64,000 nucleotides of DNA from contig JAFDYU010000017.1 in assembly GCA_018267285.1 (NCBI GenBank), forward strand, positions 19,948-83,947. Direction: 5' to 3'. Positions 1-8,542 of the stretch are shown here, piece after piece. Positions within the stretch are counted from its first letter, which is position 1. The number at the start of each line of letters is the position of its first letter. This stretch comes from Bacteroidota bacterium. GTDB lineage: Bacteria; Bacteroidota; Bacteroidia; Cytophagales; Cyclobacteriaceae. The notes under the pieces were generated by a model. The model ran no database searches and was not told the DNA's origin. It saw nothing but the letters and a program-made list of their open reading frames with translations. A program made the position numbers and the translations under genes.

Positions 1-306
1 ATCATATCCACGGTAGCGAACCCCAATATCATTAAAGTTCTTTTGCCCAAAGCCAGCGAAACGCAATCGTTGAACAAAAAAACAATCACACTTACCGTTA
101 CAAAAACAAAAGATTTTTTTATCAACAACAAAGCTGTAGCTACCGGGCAATTAGAGCAAGAGCTTATCCTGGCTACGCGCGGCCTCGAACAACCCACGGT
201 TGTATTGTACATTCCGCGTAATCTGGAAATTCAGGATTTGGTGGATGTACTAAGAATTGGCGTGAAGCATAAAATCAGAGTGGTGCTCGCAACCGAAAAA
301 AAATAA
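1..306 (+). CDS. ExbD/TolR-family biopolymer transport protein, C-terminal part
   Basis: The frame is open from base 1, so the gene starts outside the window; about 101 C-terminal residues are visible. The start of the visible part (ANPNIIKVLLPKAS) is the conserved ExbD region after the membrane helix, and the rest alternates beta strands and helices like the periplasmic domain (FFINNKAV, then a DLVDVLRIGVKHKIRVVLAT ending). ExbD works with ExbB and TonB in the inner membrane to energise outer-membrane receptors, which fits the TonB-type receptor at 2308. The gene ends at TAA 304-306 and is convergent with the LytTR regulator. The partner ExbB would be expected upstream, out of view. Fairly sure of the family; the exact subfamily cannot be told from this fragment. 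Confidence 0.8.
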   Translation: MISTVANPNIIKVLLPKASETQSLNKKTITLTVTKTKDFFINNKAVATGQLEQELILATRGLEQPTVVLYIPRNLEIQDLVDVLRIGVKHKIRVVLATEKK

Positions 307-315
307 CCGATTAAG

Positions 316-1032
316 TTACTGCAGGTGATTTCTTTCGATGAAATCACGAAATACCTTTCTGTACGAATCGCTGATGGGCAAAGCAGCCCCCCCGATGTGA
401 ACTTCGTTTTTTTGAATGGATTCAATTGCGTTTAGCGAAACAATAAAAGAATTATGGATGCGGATGAACCGATCGGCAGGCAGCTGTTCTTCCAGCGATT
501 TTAATCTTTGCAGGGAAATGATTTTCTGTTGTGGCGTATGTATGGTGACATAGTCTTTCAGACCTTCGATATACAGAATGTCGTCCCAATTTACTTTCAC
601 CATTTTAGTGCCGTCTTTTACAAAGATGAAAGGTTGTACTTGAGCGGTTGGTTTTTCCAACTGCGTTGGAACAGGTTGCAACCTCGAGCTTACTTTATCA
701 ACCGCTTGCAAAAAACGTTGGAAGGTTATGGGCTTGAGCAGATAATCGACCACATCGAGCTCGTAGCTTTCGAGCGCGTACTCAGAATAGGCTGTGGTGA
801 GCACCACGAGCGGTTTTTTCTTCATGATTTTTAAAAGAGAAATGCCCGTTATTTCAGGCATTTGAATATCGAGAAAAAGCAACTCCACCGGGTTTGCTTT
901 TAGCATTTCCATCGCAGCTACCGGATCCGGACTCACCGCCACCAAATTTAGCGAGGGCACTTTTAGCACATAGTCTTTCAGCAGGCTACGTGCCAAGGGT
1001 TCATCGTCAACAATCATGCACGAGATGCTCAC
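316..1032 (-). CDS. LytTR-family response regulator
   Basis: A 238-residue cytoplasmic DNA-binding response regulator. The receiver domain (about residues 1-120) has the acidic pair D9-D10, the phosphoacceptor D55 in FLDIQMP, and the conserved lysine in the DYLLKP turn. The C-terminal part (about 135-236) is a LytTR DNA-binding domain (VNWDDILYIEGLKDYV). The start overlaps the stop of the upstream kinase by 4 bases (1029-1032), so the two are translationally coupled and surely form one two-component system. The target is unknown; LytTR/LytS pairs in Bacteroidota often control envelope genes, and the divergent neighbour is an outer-membrane receptor, but that link is inference. Confidence 0.92.
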   Translation of the reverse strand: MSISCMIVDDEPLARSLLKDYVLKVPSLNLVAVSPDPVAAMEMLKANPVELLFLDIQMPEITGISLLKIMKKKPLVVLTTAYSEYALESYELDVVDYLLKPITFQRFLQAVDKVSSRLQPVPTQLEKPTAQVQPFIFVKDGTKMVKVNWDDILYIEGLKDYVTIHTPQQKIISLQRLKSLEEQLPADRFIRIHNSFIVSLNAIESIQKNEVHIGGAALPISDSYRKVFRDFIERNHLQ

Positions 1033-2060
1033 AGTGTTAATTTCAGTTGTACGAAATAACGGCCTTGTCCTTCTTCGGTCTCTAATGTATAGTGGCCGGC
1101 ATAACTCAATTCCAACCTCCTTTTCAGATTTTGCAGACCTATACCAGATTTTTCTTTGTTATCGGTTAATGTGTCTTTCAGTTTAGAGTTCTCTACAGAA
1201 TAGATGCATTCTCTCCCATTCAATTTAATATTAATCTTCACCCACGAATTAGCCGTGTTGGCGCTGATGCCGTGTTTAAACGCATTTTCAAGGAAAGTAA
1301 TAAAAATAAGGGGAGTTATCAATTTATTTTCTGTTTCTCCCTCCACCACAAAATCGATAGGCACTTCGTTGTTCAACCTCAGTCGTTCCAGGCTGATATA
1401 ATTTTTCATGTACTCGATCTCCTTCGACAGCAGTACTTGCGGATAATTGGAATCGTAGATCATATAGCGCATCATCTGCGAAAGCTTAGCTATCACTTCG
1501 GTGGTATTGGGCGAATTGCTGTACGCGAGGTAATACAGATTGTTCAGCGTATTAAACAGGAAGTGTGGATTGATCTGCGCCTTCAGAAATTTTAATTCCG
1601 TGGCGAGCTTATCGTTTTCCATCTGTTTCCGTTTGGCTTCCAGTTCGAACCAGCCTGTGGCAAACCGAAGCATCGCTACAAAAATGGTAATCAGTAGAGT
1701 ATCAAATGCAAGTTGTACAATGTAGAATTGGCTGTAGAAGTAGCGCTCGTGAATGTCGAAGGCCTCCATCACATTTCGTTGCAGATACACACGCCCGGTA
1801 ATTAAAATGACAAAGGGTATAAAAAATTCGATTAAGTACCGCCATGCTTTTTGGTATTTTAAATAACGTGGAAGCAAAACGAAATAATTGAAATACGATA
1901 CCAGCATAGCAAAGGAAACCTGAAGCAGAATAGAAAGGGTAAACCGGGTGAAGGTTGTTTCTCTTCTCAAACTGACTGCATATGCATAAAATGAGATATA
2001 AAAGCACCAAAACGAAAGGTGCAATAATAATACTCGATTGCGTTGGAAGAAACTTGGCAT
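1029..2060 (-). CDS. LytS/YehU-type sensor histidine kinase
   Basis: A 343-residue membrane histidine kinase. Residues about 10-135 hold four hydrophobic segments, followed by a short coiled coil (EAKRKQMENDKLATELKFLK) and the His_kinase domain with phospho-acceptor H166 in NPHFLFNTLNN. The HATPase part shows the N-box FLENAFKHG near 257-265 and a G-box GIGLQNLKRRL near 306. It has no periplasmic or PAS sensor domain, so the membrane helices themselves are the likely sensor. It overlaps the downstream response regulator by 4 bases. The 5' end faces the outer-membrane receptor gene across about 250 bases in which I saw no TAnnTTTG match for either gene. Confidence 0.92.
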   Translation of the reverse strand: MPSFFQRNRVLLLHLSFWCFYISFYAYAVSLRRETTFTRFTLSILLQVSFAMLVSYFNYFVLLPRYLKYQKAWRYLIEFFIPFVILITGRVYLQRNVMEAFDIHERYFYSQFYIVQLAFDTLLITIFVAMLRFATGWFELEAKRKQMENDKLATELKFLKAQINPHFLFNTLNNLYYLAYSNSPNTTEVIAKLSQMMRYMIYDSNYPQVLLSKEIEYMKNYISLERLRLNNEVPIDFVVEGETENKLITPLIFITFLENAFKHGISANTANSWVKINIKLNGRECIYSVENSKLKDTLTDNKEKSGIGLQNLKRRLELSYAGHYTLETEEGQGRYFVQLKLTL

Positions 2061-2307
2061 AACCTTATTACGAACTATTGTGGGCTAAGGTAATTGTTCT
2101 CAGCTCGATCGGGTATTTTTGGTCAGTCTTTTAGGCATCCAGCTTAAACTTATCGATGAATCGGCACTTCTGTACGATAACCTCAGTTGTCGATAACAAT
2201 ATGGGGTTGTCGAGCAAGATATACCGTTTATCTAAAACCGAAAATATGGGGCAACCAAAGTCATTGCTTTGTGGTTTAAATCCGTGTTAAAAAACCAAAA
2301 AACAAAG

Positions 2308-5232
2308 ATGAAGCCTATTTTGAGTGTACTTGCTATTTTAATCTTCTCCCTCGCAGCGGTTGCCCAGCCCATGACCGAACCAAGCAGCGGAAAGATAAAA
2401 GGAATTGTGGTTGATTCTACCAGCAACTCGGGTGTTGAATTTGCCACTGTGGCCTTACTGGATGCAACTTCTCGGCAGCCCGTTAACGGCAATGTTTGCG
2501 ATGACAAGGGTAAATTTGAGATCGGCAAAATTGCAAATGGCAATTATGTGATCGCCATCAGTTTCATTGGATACAAAAACAAATTCATTCCCATCGAGAT
2601 AACCGACAAAAACAATAATATTGATCTCGGAAATATTTTAGTATCTCCTTCGGTTACTATGCTGAAAGCTGTTCAAGTAGTTGGCCAAAAGCAATTAATT
2701 GAAGAGAAGGTGGATCGTTTGGTTTACAATGCCGAAAACGACAACACCGCCAAAGGTGGCGATGCAGCCGATGTGTTGCGCAGAGTGCCCTTGTTAACTG
2801 TTGACTTGGATGGTAATGTCTCACTTCGTGGCAGTCAGAACATCAAAGTGCTTATCAACAACAAACCATCGACCGTTACCGCCAGCAGTATTTCGGACGC
2901 ACTCAAACAAATTCCGGCCGACCAAATAAAAACTGTTGAGGTGATCACTTCGCCATCGGCTAAATACGATGCCGAAGGATCTGGCGGTATTATTAACATT
3001 ATCACCAAGAAAAACAACCTCGAGGGCCTGAGTATGAATATCAACAGCAGTGCGGGTTTTCGTGGATCTAACCTCGGCCTGAGGGGCGGATACCGCAAAG
3101 GAAAATTTGGATTAACGTTGGGTGGCTTTGGCCGTGCACAGTACAACACACCCGGTTATTTTTCTAACGACCAGCGTACCAACCAAAGCAGCAATTCTTA
3201 CTTCTTAAACGTTCAATCCGCAAACACACGTACCCAAAATATTTTTGCCAACTACACCTTGGGGTTGGATTATGACATTGACGAAAATAATTCTTTAACA
3301 GGATCTGTGAGGTTTAGAGTGCGCGATGGTCACAATTTTCAGGATGGGCTAACCACCCGCACCTACATGAATGACGCAGGCACTAACTTTACTGACTCTC
3401 TCACTGCAACAACAATTAAATATGTGGATCAGCTAAATACCTCAAACTCGGTAGACGCCAACCTTAATTACACTCATTTGTTCGAAAAGAAAAACCGTGA
3501 GTTCAGTATACTGACCCTGTATAGCCAGAACAATGGGAACAATAATTTTATTAACCGATCGGTAAGCCCGACCGACAACTCAACCCTGAGTTTTCTCAAG
3601 AACGTAAACCCCACAAAAAACTCAGAGTTTACGATTCAGACCGATTACCAAACACCGATCCGCGACAATCAACTTTTTGAAGTAGGCGTGAAAAATATTA
3701 TGCGACAAGCCACCAGCAATGCAACCTATCAACAAGCCGGTGCTGATGGTGTTTACTCGCCTTATTCAGGTTCGCTGTATCGAACCAATGCACTTGATTA
3801 TTCTCAAAACATTTCGGCCGGATATTTATCGTATACCGTAACAACAGCCACTAAATACTCGCTCAAGGCCGGTGTTCGTTATGAAAATACAGTTATCTCG
3901 GCCACAAGTTCAGTTGGGCCGTTTTCAACAACCTACGGTGTTCTTGTGCCAAGCGTAAATCTTTCTAAAAGATTGAATAACGACAACATGGTGAAACTTT
4001 CGTACAACAGAAGGATACAGCGACCTTCAATCGGAAACCTAAACCCAAATACGGTGGCATCGAACCCATTAAGTATCTCATACGGTGATCCTAAACTTAA
4101 TCCGGAGTACACCAACAATTACGAACTTGCGTACAGCGTGACGGTAAAGAGCACATCACTTAATTTTTCAACTTTCATGCGCACCACAAATAACGCAATT
4201 ACACAGGTGCGCGACAGGGTCTTAGATACAGTTCGCACAACCTATAAAAATATCGGTATTCAAGATGCCTATGGGGGCAGCATATTCGCCAATGTTTCCA
4301 TCTCAAATAAATTTTCACTGAGTGGTGGTTCCGATATGTACTATGCGGTACTCAAAAACCCAGCTACTTCTCCTACCGATGTTTATGCCGGAAGCAACAG
4401 CGGCTTTGTTTTCAACACAAGGCTATTTGGGAATTATACAATCGGCAGCGGTTGGGGTTTACAATTTTTTGGATTCTATAGAGGAAGACAGGTTAGCCTG
4501 CAAGGCTACCAAGGTGCGTTTAGAGTTTATAGCTTAAGTATTCAAAAAGAATTCAATGAAAAAAGAGGTAGCATTGGCCTGGGTGCAGAAAACTTTGCAA
4601 CCCCTACTATGGTTGTAAAATCGACCAACAAATCCCCCATCTTAAACCAGCAAAGCAATAACACGTTCTATAACTTCAATTTTAAAGTGAACGTCAATTA
4701 CCGTATCGGGAAACTAACGGTGAATCAACCTAAAGGAAGTGGTAAATCAATTAATAATGATGACCTGAAAGATTTTGGCGGTAACGGAGATATGGGTGAT
4801 GGTGGCGGTATGCAAGGCGGTGGCGGTATGCAAGGTGGTGGCAGCAGAGGACAAGGAGGCCAGCGTGGTGGTATGCCGCAAAGCCAACCCAATCAAAAAA
4901 TGGTGGCAGCCGATCATACTCAACAGGTGAATGCAGACGGAACTTGGAACTATACGTTAGAGTCGCCACAGGGTGGCAGTGGCAAACTGATCATAAAGAA
5001 AGATGGTGAAACCTATACCGGGTCGATCATCAGCAGTAGGAACAACAAAGAATTATCGCTCACTTCGGTGGTTGTGAAAGGTAACGAAATCACCATAACC
5101 TACGAACTTTCTTTTGGCGGAAATACGAATAGTGTTACGATCATCGGTACCATCAAAGACGATGAACTCAATGGCAATATGACGGTGGCACAATTTGGGT
5201 CATTCCCAATCAGTGCGAAAAGGGCAAAATAA
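2308..5232 (+). CDS. TonB-dependent-type outer-membrane beta-barrel receptor with C-terminal extra domain
   Basis: A 974-residue protein from ATG 2308, chosen because it gives a clean signal peptide (MKPILSVLAILIFSLAAVAQ); an in-frame ATG at 2269 would add 13 polar residues. Order: signal peptide, carboxypeptidase-regulatory-like beta-sandwich (about 30-120), plug domain (about 130-230, with the GSGGIINIITK motif), a long outer-membrane barrel of the OMP_b-brl_3 type, a Gly/Met/Gln-rich linker (about 825-860) and a final roughly 100-residue beta-rich domain (GTWNYTLESPQGGSGKLIIK to the end). This barrel family has the plug and barrel of TonB receptors, usually with no known substrate. The extra domain after the barrel is unusual (see findings). 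A hairpin follows the stop. Confidence 0.85.
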   Translation: MKPILSVLAILIFSLAAVAQPMTEPSSGKIKGIVVDSTSNSGVEFATVALLDATSRQPVNGNVCDDKGKFEIGKIANGNYVIAISFIGYKNKFIPIEITDKNNNIDLGNILVSPSVTMLKAVQVVGQKQLIEEKVDRLVYNAENDNTAKGGDAADVLRRVPLLTVDLDGNVSLRGSQNIKVLINNKPSTVTASSISDALKQIPADQIKTVEVITSPSAKYDAEGSGGIINIITKKNNLEGLSMNINSSAGFRGSNLGLRGGYRKGKFGLTLGGFGRAQYNTPGYFSNDQRTNQSSNSYFLNVQSANTRTQNIFANYTLGLDYDIDENNSLTGSVRFRVRDGHNFQDGLTTRTYMNDAGTNFTDSLTATTIKYVDQLNTSNSVDANLNYTHLFEKKNREFSILTLYSQNNGNNNFINRSVSPTDNSTLSFLKNVNPTKNSEFTIQTDYQTPIRDNQLFEVGVKNIMRQATSNATYQQAGADGVYSPYSGSLYRTNALDYSQNISAGYLSYTVTTATKYSLKAGVRYENTVISATSSVGPFSTTYGVLVPSVNLSKRLNNDNMVKLSYNRRIQRPSIGNLNPNTVASNPLSISYGDPKLNPEYTNNYELAYSVTVKSTSLNFSTFMRTTNNAITQVRDRVLDTVRTTYKNIGIQDAYGGSIFANVSISNKFSLSGGSDMYYAVLKNPATSPTDVYAGSNSGFVFNTRLFGNYTIGSGWGLQFFGFYRGRQVSLQGYQGAFRVYSLSIQKEFNEKRGSIGLGAENFATPTMVVKSTNKSPILNQQSNNTFYNFNFKVNVNYRIGKLTVNQPKGSGKSINNDDLKDFGGNGDMGDGGGMQGGGGMQGGGSRGQGGQRGGMPQSQPNQKMVAADHTQQVNADGTWNYTLESPQGGSGKLIIKKDGETYTGSIISSRNNKELSLTSVVVKGNEITITYELSFGGNTNSVTIIGTIKDDELNGNMTVAQFGSFPISAKRAK

Positions 5233-5243
5233 AAATTAAAGCT

Positions 5244-5292
5244 GCGGGCGGAGGAGAACGGTGGGTTTGGGTCTCCGATGCTCGCGGTTTTT
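5244..5292 (+). terminator. Probable terminator after the receptor gene
   Basis: GCGGGC (5244-5249) with GGAG pairs with CTCC (5273-5276) and GCTCGC (5280-5285), allowing one G-U pair and a 3-base bulge, and is followed by GGTTTTTG. It lies between two convergent genes. The imperfect stem makes this a moderate call. Confidence 0.45.
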
Positions 5293-5293
5293 G

Positions 5294-6460
5294 TTATACA
5301 AAATTGGGGTAAATCAATAAGTGCTTTCTTCTAACCGCTTCGAATATTTTTTTTCTAAATAGCTCGATGTTTTCTTTGTGAGTAGCTGAAACTATAACTA
5401 CTTCCTCTTGTTCGAATTGACGATAGTGACTGCTTAAGGCATTCAAGTCAATTTGTTCTCTGTCCTTTAACAGATCGATTTTGTTCAATACTAAGATGGT
5501 GGGAATGTTGCCCGCACCAATATCTGCTAAGGTTTTGCGTACTACCGCTATTTGATTTTCGTGAAAGGGATGGGCAATATCTACCACGTGCAGTAATAAA
5601 TCCGCTTCCCGTACTTCATCGAGAGTTGATTTAAACGATTCAATCAAGTGGTGTGGTAACTTTCGAATGAACCCAACCGTATCCGACAATAAAAAGGGAA
5701 TATTTTCAATCACCACCTTCCGTACGGTTGAGTCTACGGTGGCAAACAATTTATTTTCGGCTTTCACCTCAGCTTTTGACAGCACATTCATAAGTGTGCT
5801 CTTACCCACATTGGTATAGCCCACCAAAGCTACCCGCACAATTCCACTTCTGGATTTACGCTGCGTGTGCCTCTGCTTGTCAATCTTTTCCAGTTCTTCT
5901 TTCAGTTTGGTGATCTGAAACCGCACCACTCTTCGGTCAGTTTCAATTTCTTTTTCGCCTGCTCCTCCCCGCGTGCCGGTTCCCCCACGCTGCCGTTCCA
6001 GATGCGTCCACATCCGCGTTAAACGAGGAAGCAAATATTGGTTCATGGCCAGCTCAACCTGTGTGCGTGCTTGTGCCGTTTGGGCACGCATTAAAAAAAT
6101 GTCAAGGATGAGCAGAGAGCGATCGTAAATGCGCACCGACAGCTCTTTTCCCAGATTTAGCTCATTTTCCAAATTGCGCAGCTGCGAAGGGCTTAGGTCA
6201 TCATCAAACAACAGGTAGTTGATCTTGTTTTCGGCCACAAACGATTTGATCTCCTGGAGTTTCCCTTTTCCCACAAACGTGCGGTTATCGGGCACAGGTA
6301 GTTTCTGGGTAAATCGTTTTACCGCATTGATTTTGATGGTTTCAGCCAAAAAGGCCAGCTCATCGAGATGTTCTTCGGTTTCTTCAACACGGGTATCTTT
6401 TGTACCCAGCGCCACCAGCACGGCTAAATTGTTTTGCCTTTCCATTTTGGCTGCAAACAT
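5294..6460 (-). CDS. hflX: GTPase HflX
   Basis: A 388-residue ribosome-associated GTPase. The N-terminal HflX domain contains the nucleotide-binding-like FVGKGKLQEI segment and a helical hairpin, then the family signature RQRGGTGTRGGAGEKEIETD (about 157-175). The G domain has G1 GYTNVGKS (214-221), G3 DTVG (260-263) and G4 NKID (326-329). HflX splits stalled 70S ribosomes under stress such as heat. Length and motifs are standard. The ATG at 6460 is used; a second in-frame ATG lies five codons downstream and cannot be excluded. It is transcribed alone, convergent with the receptor and divergent from the glycosyltransferase. Confidence 0.96.
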   Translation of the reverse strand: MFAAKMERQNNLAVLVALGTKDTRVEETEEHLDELAFLAETIKINAVKRFTQKLPVPDNRTFVGKGKLQEIKSFVAENKINYLLFDDDLSPSQLRNLENELNLGKELSVRIYDRSLLILDIFLMRAQTAQARTQVELAMNQYLLPRLTRMWTHLERQRGGTGTRGGAGEKEIETDRRVVRFQITKLKEELEKIDKQRHTQRKSRSGIVRVALVGYTNVGKSTLMNVLSKAEVKAENKLFATVDSTVRKVVIENIPFLLSDTVGFIRKLPHHLIESFKSTLDEVREADLLLHVVDIAHPFHENQIAVVRKTLADIGAGNIPTILVLNKIDLLKDREQIDLNALSSHYRQFEQEEVVIVSATHKENIELFRKKIFEAVRRKHLLIYPNFV

Positions 6461-6582
6461 ATCTTAAAGTTGGTTTTATCCAAAGGTTACTTTTTATACC
6501 TTTACGGTAATGTAAACTCGGAAATGGGCTTTAATCATCTCATTTCGGCTACTAATACCTGAACCACTGTTGGCTTTTAACG

Positions 6583-7686
6583 ATGAGAATTGCAATTGTT
6601 TTAAACACGTCCTGGAACATCTATAATTTTAGGATGAATTTTGTGCGGGCGCTGATTGCCGATGGTCATGAGGTTCACACCATTGCTCCTCACGATGAAT
6701 ACACCCATCACCTAACCAATGCCGGTTGTTTGCATTACGATTTAAAAATGGACAGCCGGGGGGCAAATTTTATCAAAGATTTTTTATTGATTTTTGAATT
6801 GCTCTCCACCTACCACCGGATAAAGCCGGATGTGATTTTGCACTATACGGTAAAACCAAATGTGTACGGAACATTGGCTGCAGCTATTTTAAGAATACCC
6901 TCTATCAATAACGTTTGCGGCTTAGGCACAATTTTTTTAAAAAAGAGCTGGGTCTCCACCGTGGCAATAGCCTTGTACAAAATAGCTTTCCGTTTTCCCA
7001 AAAAAGTTTTTTTTCAAAACCCGGACGATCTTGCCTTGTTCTTGGATAAAAAATTGATAAAGTCTGACATTACAGATTTGCTGCCCGGATCGGGCATTGA
7101 TTTAAAAAAATTTACACCGGCTAATTATTCACGAAATAAAAAATTCACCTTCCTACTTGTCTCGCGTTTAATTACCGATAAGGGCATACTGGAGTATATC
7201 GAAGCCATTAAACAATTAAAGGCCGAAGGTGTTGATGCCAAATTTCAAATACTTGGAGCAAAAGATCCCAACCACAGACGAGGCGTGAAATTAGAATTGG
7301 TAGACGAGTGGGTGCGCACCGAAGTTATTGAATACTTGGGAGCAACTCAGGACGTTCGTCCGTTCATTCATCAGGCAGACTGTATTGTGCTCCCATCGTA
7401 TCGAGAAGGGACTCCACGCACATTGCTCGAAGCAGCTAGCATTGCAAAGCCTATAATCACCACTAATGTGCCCGGCTGCCATAACGTGGTAAGTGACGGC
7501 CACAATGGCTTGTTGTGCAAACTGAAAGATGCCAAAGACCTTGCATCGAAAATGCAAACCATGCTTAGTTTCGATGACGAAAAACTCAGAACCATGGGGC
7601 TAAATGGAAGGAAAAAAGCGGAACAAGAATTTGACGAAACCATTGTTATCCATCAATACTTCAAGGCAATACAAAAAATTGCTTAA
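6583..7686 (+). CDS. Family 4 glycosyltransferase
   Basis: A 367-residue GT-B fold enzyme. The N-terminal half opens with MRIAIVLNTSWNIYNFRMN (acceptor domain) and contains the HYTVKPNVYG segment typical of the PglA/WbpZ-like branch of GT4. The C-terminal half has the donor-binding signature YREGTPRTLLEAAS (about 270-285) with the two glutamates of the EX7E motif, followed by KPIITTNVPGC. It probably transfers a sugar from a nucleotide sugar to a lipid-linked acceptor in exopolysaccharide or O-antigen synthesis. It is the first gene of a co-directional cluster with Wza-, Wzc- and CpsB-like proteins; sugar specificity cannot be read from sequence. Confidence 0.9.
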   Translation: MRIAIVLNTSWNIYNFRMNFVRALIADGHEVHTIAPHDEYTHHLTNAGCLHYDLKMDSRGANFIKDFLLIFELLSTYHRIKPDVILHYTVKPNVYGTLAAAILRIPSINNVCGLGTIFLKKSWVSTVAIALYKIAFRFPKKVFFQNPDDLALFLDKKLIKSDITDLLPGSGIDLKKFTPANYSRNKKFTFLLVSRLITDKGILEYIEAIKQLKAEGVDAKFQILGAKDPNHRRGVKLELVDEWVRTEVIEYLGATQDVRPFIHQADCIVLPSYREGTPRTLLEAASIAKPIITTNVPGCHNVVSDGHNGLLCKLKDAKDLASKMQTMLSFDDEKLRTMGLNGRKKAEQEFDETIVIHQYFKAIQKIA

Positions 7687-7758
7687 CCCTAAGCCGGTAA
7701 CACCTTAAATGGGTTATCTAAAATATCGTAATTTCACGCTGTTCTTAACCCCATACTT

Positions 7759-8538
7759 GTGCGAAATCTGATTTTCTTGATTCTTATCAGTTTAGAATTA
7801 GGCGCTTGTGCATCGTATAAAAAAAATATTATGTTCAAGCCAACGGATGATGTTCAGCCGGAAGTTTTCAAAAAAGAAGCGGGTACCACCGAAAAAAACT
7901 ATGTCATCCAAAAGAACGACCGTCTCCGGCTCGATATCTATTCCAACAAAGGTGAACGCCTGATTGATCCGAACCCGGATATGTCGGGGGCGGTTGTGAA
8001 AAATTCTCCCAAAGGGCAAGGCGGTCAGGCTCAAGACCAGGGCAGTGAACCCAACACCTATTTGGTTGACATCAATGGAATTGCCAAATTACCTATGATA
8101 GGAGAACTAAAGTTGGAAGGTTTTACACTTCGGCAAGCAGAAGAAATTATTCAAAAAGAATATGCCAAATTTTTTAAAGATCCTTTTGTCGTCATGTCGT
8201 TTGCGAATAAGCGAGTGATTGTGCTTGGGGCCCCTGGCGGGTTGGTTGTACCGCTTTCCAACCAAAATGTAACCGTAGCCGAAGTGTTGGCGTTGGCTAA
8301 AGGAATTGACAACAATGCTCGGGCAGATAAAATTAAACTGGTGCGCGGAGAACATGTTTACCAACTTGATTTCAGTACCATTAAAGGATTCCATGAAGGG
8401 AATATGATTGCAGAGCCCGGTGATATTATTTATGTTGAACCCATCCGCAGGCCTTTCTCTGAAGCACTGAAAGACAATTATTTTCTTGTTTATGCCCTCA
8501 TCTCACTCACAACAATTCTTTTAGTTAACAGAAGATAA
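7759..8538 (+). CDS. Wza-like polysaccharide export lipoprotein
   Basis: A 259-residue polysaccharide biosynthesis/export protein. The GTG at 7759 is chosen because it gives a lipoprotein signal ending in the lipobox LGAC (Cys17); no upstream ATG does. After a short linker comes the Poly_export domain (from about residue 48, YVIQKNDRLRLDIYSNKG) and a SLBB-like segment (VIVLGAPGGLVVPL). The end has one hydrophobic helix (YFLVYALISLTTILLV), as usual in short Bacteroidota members. It is expected to form the outer-membrane export channel together with the adjacent Wzc-like kinase, which starts 4 bases after this stop. Confidence 0.9.
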   Translation: MRNLIFLILISLELGACASYKKNIMFKPTDDVQPEVFKKEAGTTEKNYVIQKNDRLRLDIYSNKGERLIDPNPDMSGAVVKNSPKGQGGQAQDQGSEPNTYLVDINGIAKLPMIGELKLEGFTLRQAEEIIQKEYAKFFKDPFVVMSFANKRVIVLGAPGGLVVPLSNQNVTVAEVLALAKGIDNNARADKIKLVRGEHVYQLDFSTIKGFHEGNMIAEPGDIIYVEPIRRPFSEALKDNYFLVYALISLTTILLVNRR

Positions 8539-8542
8539 GCCC

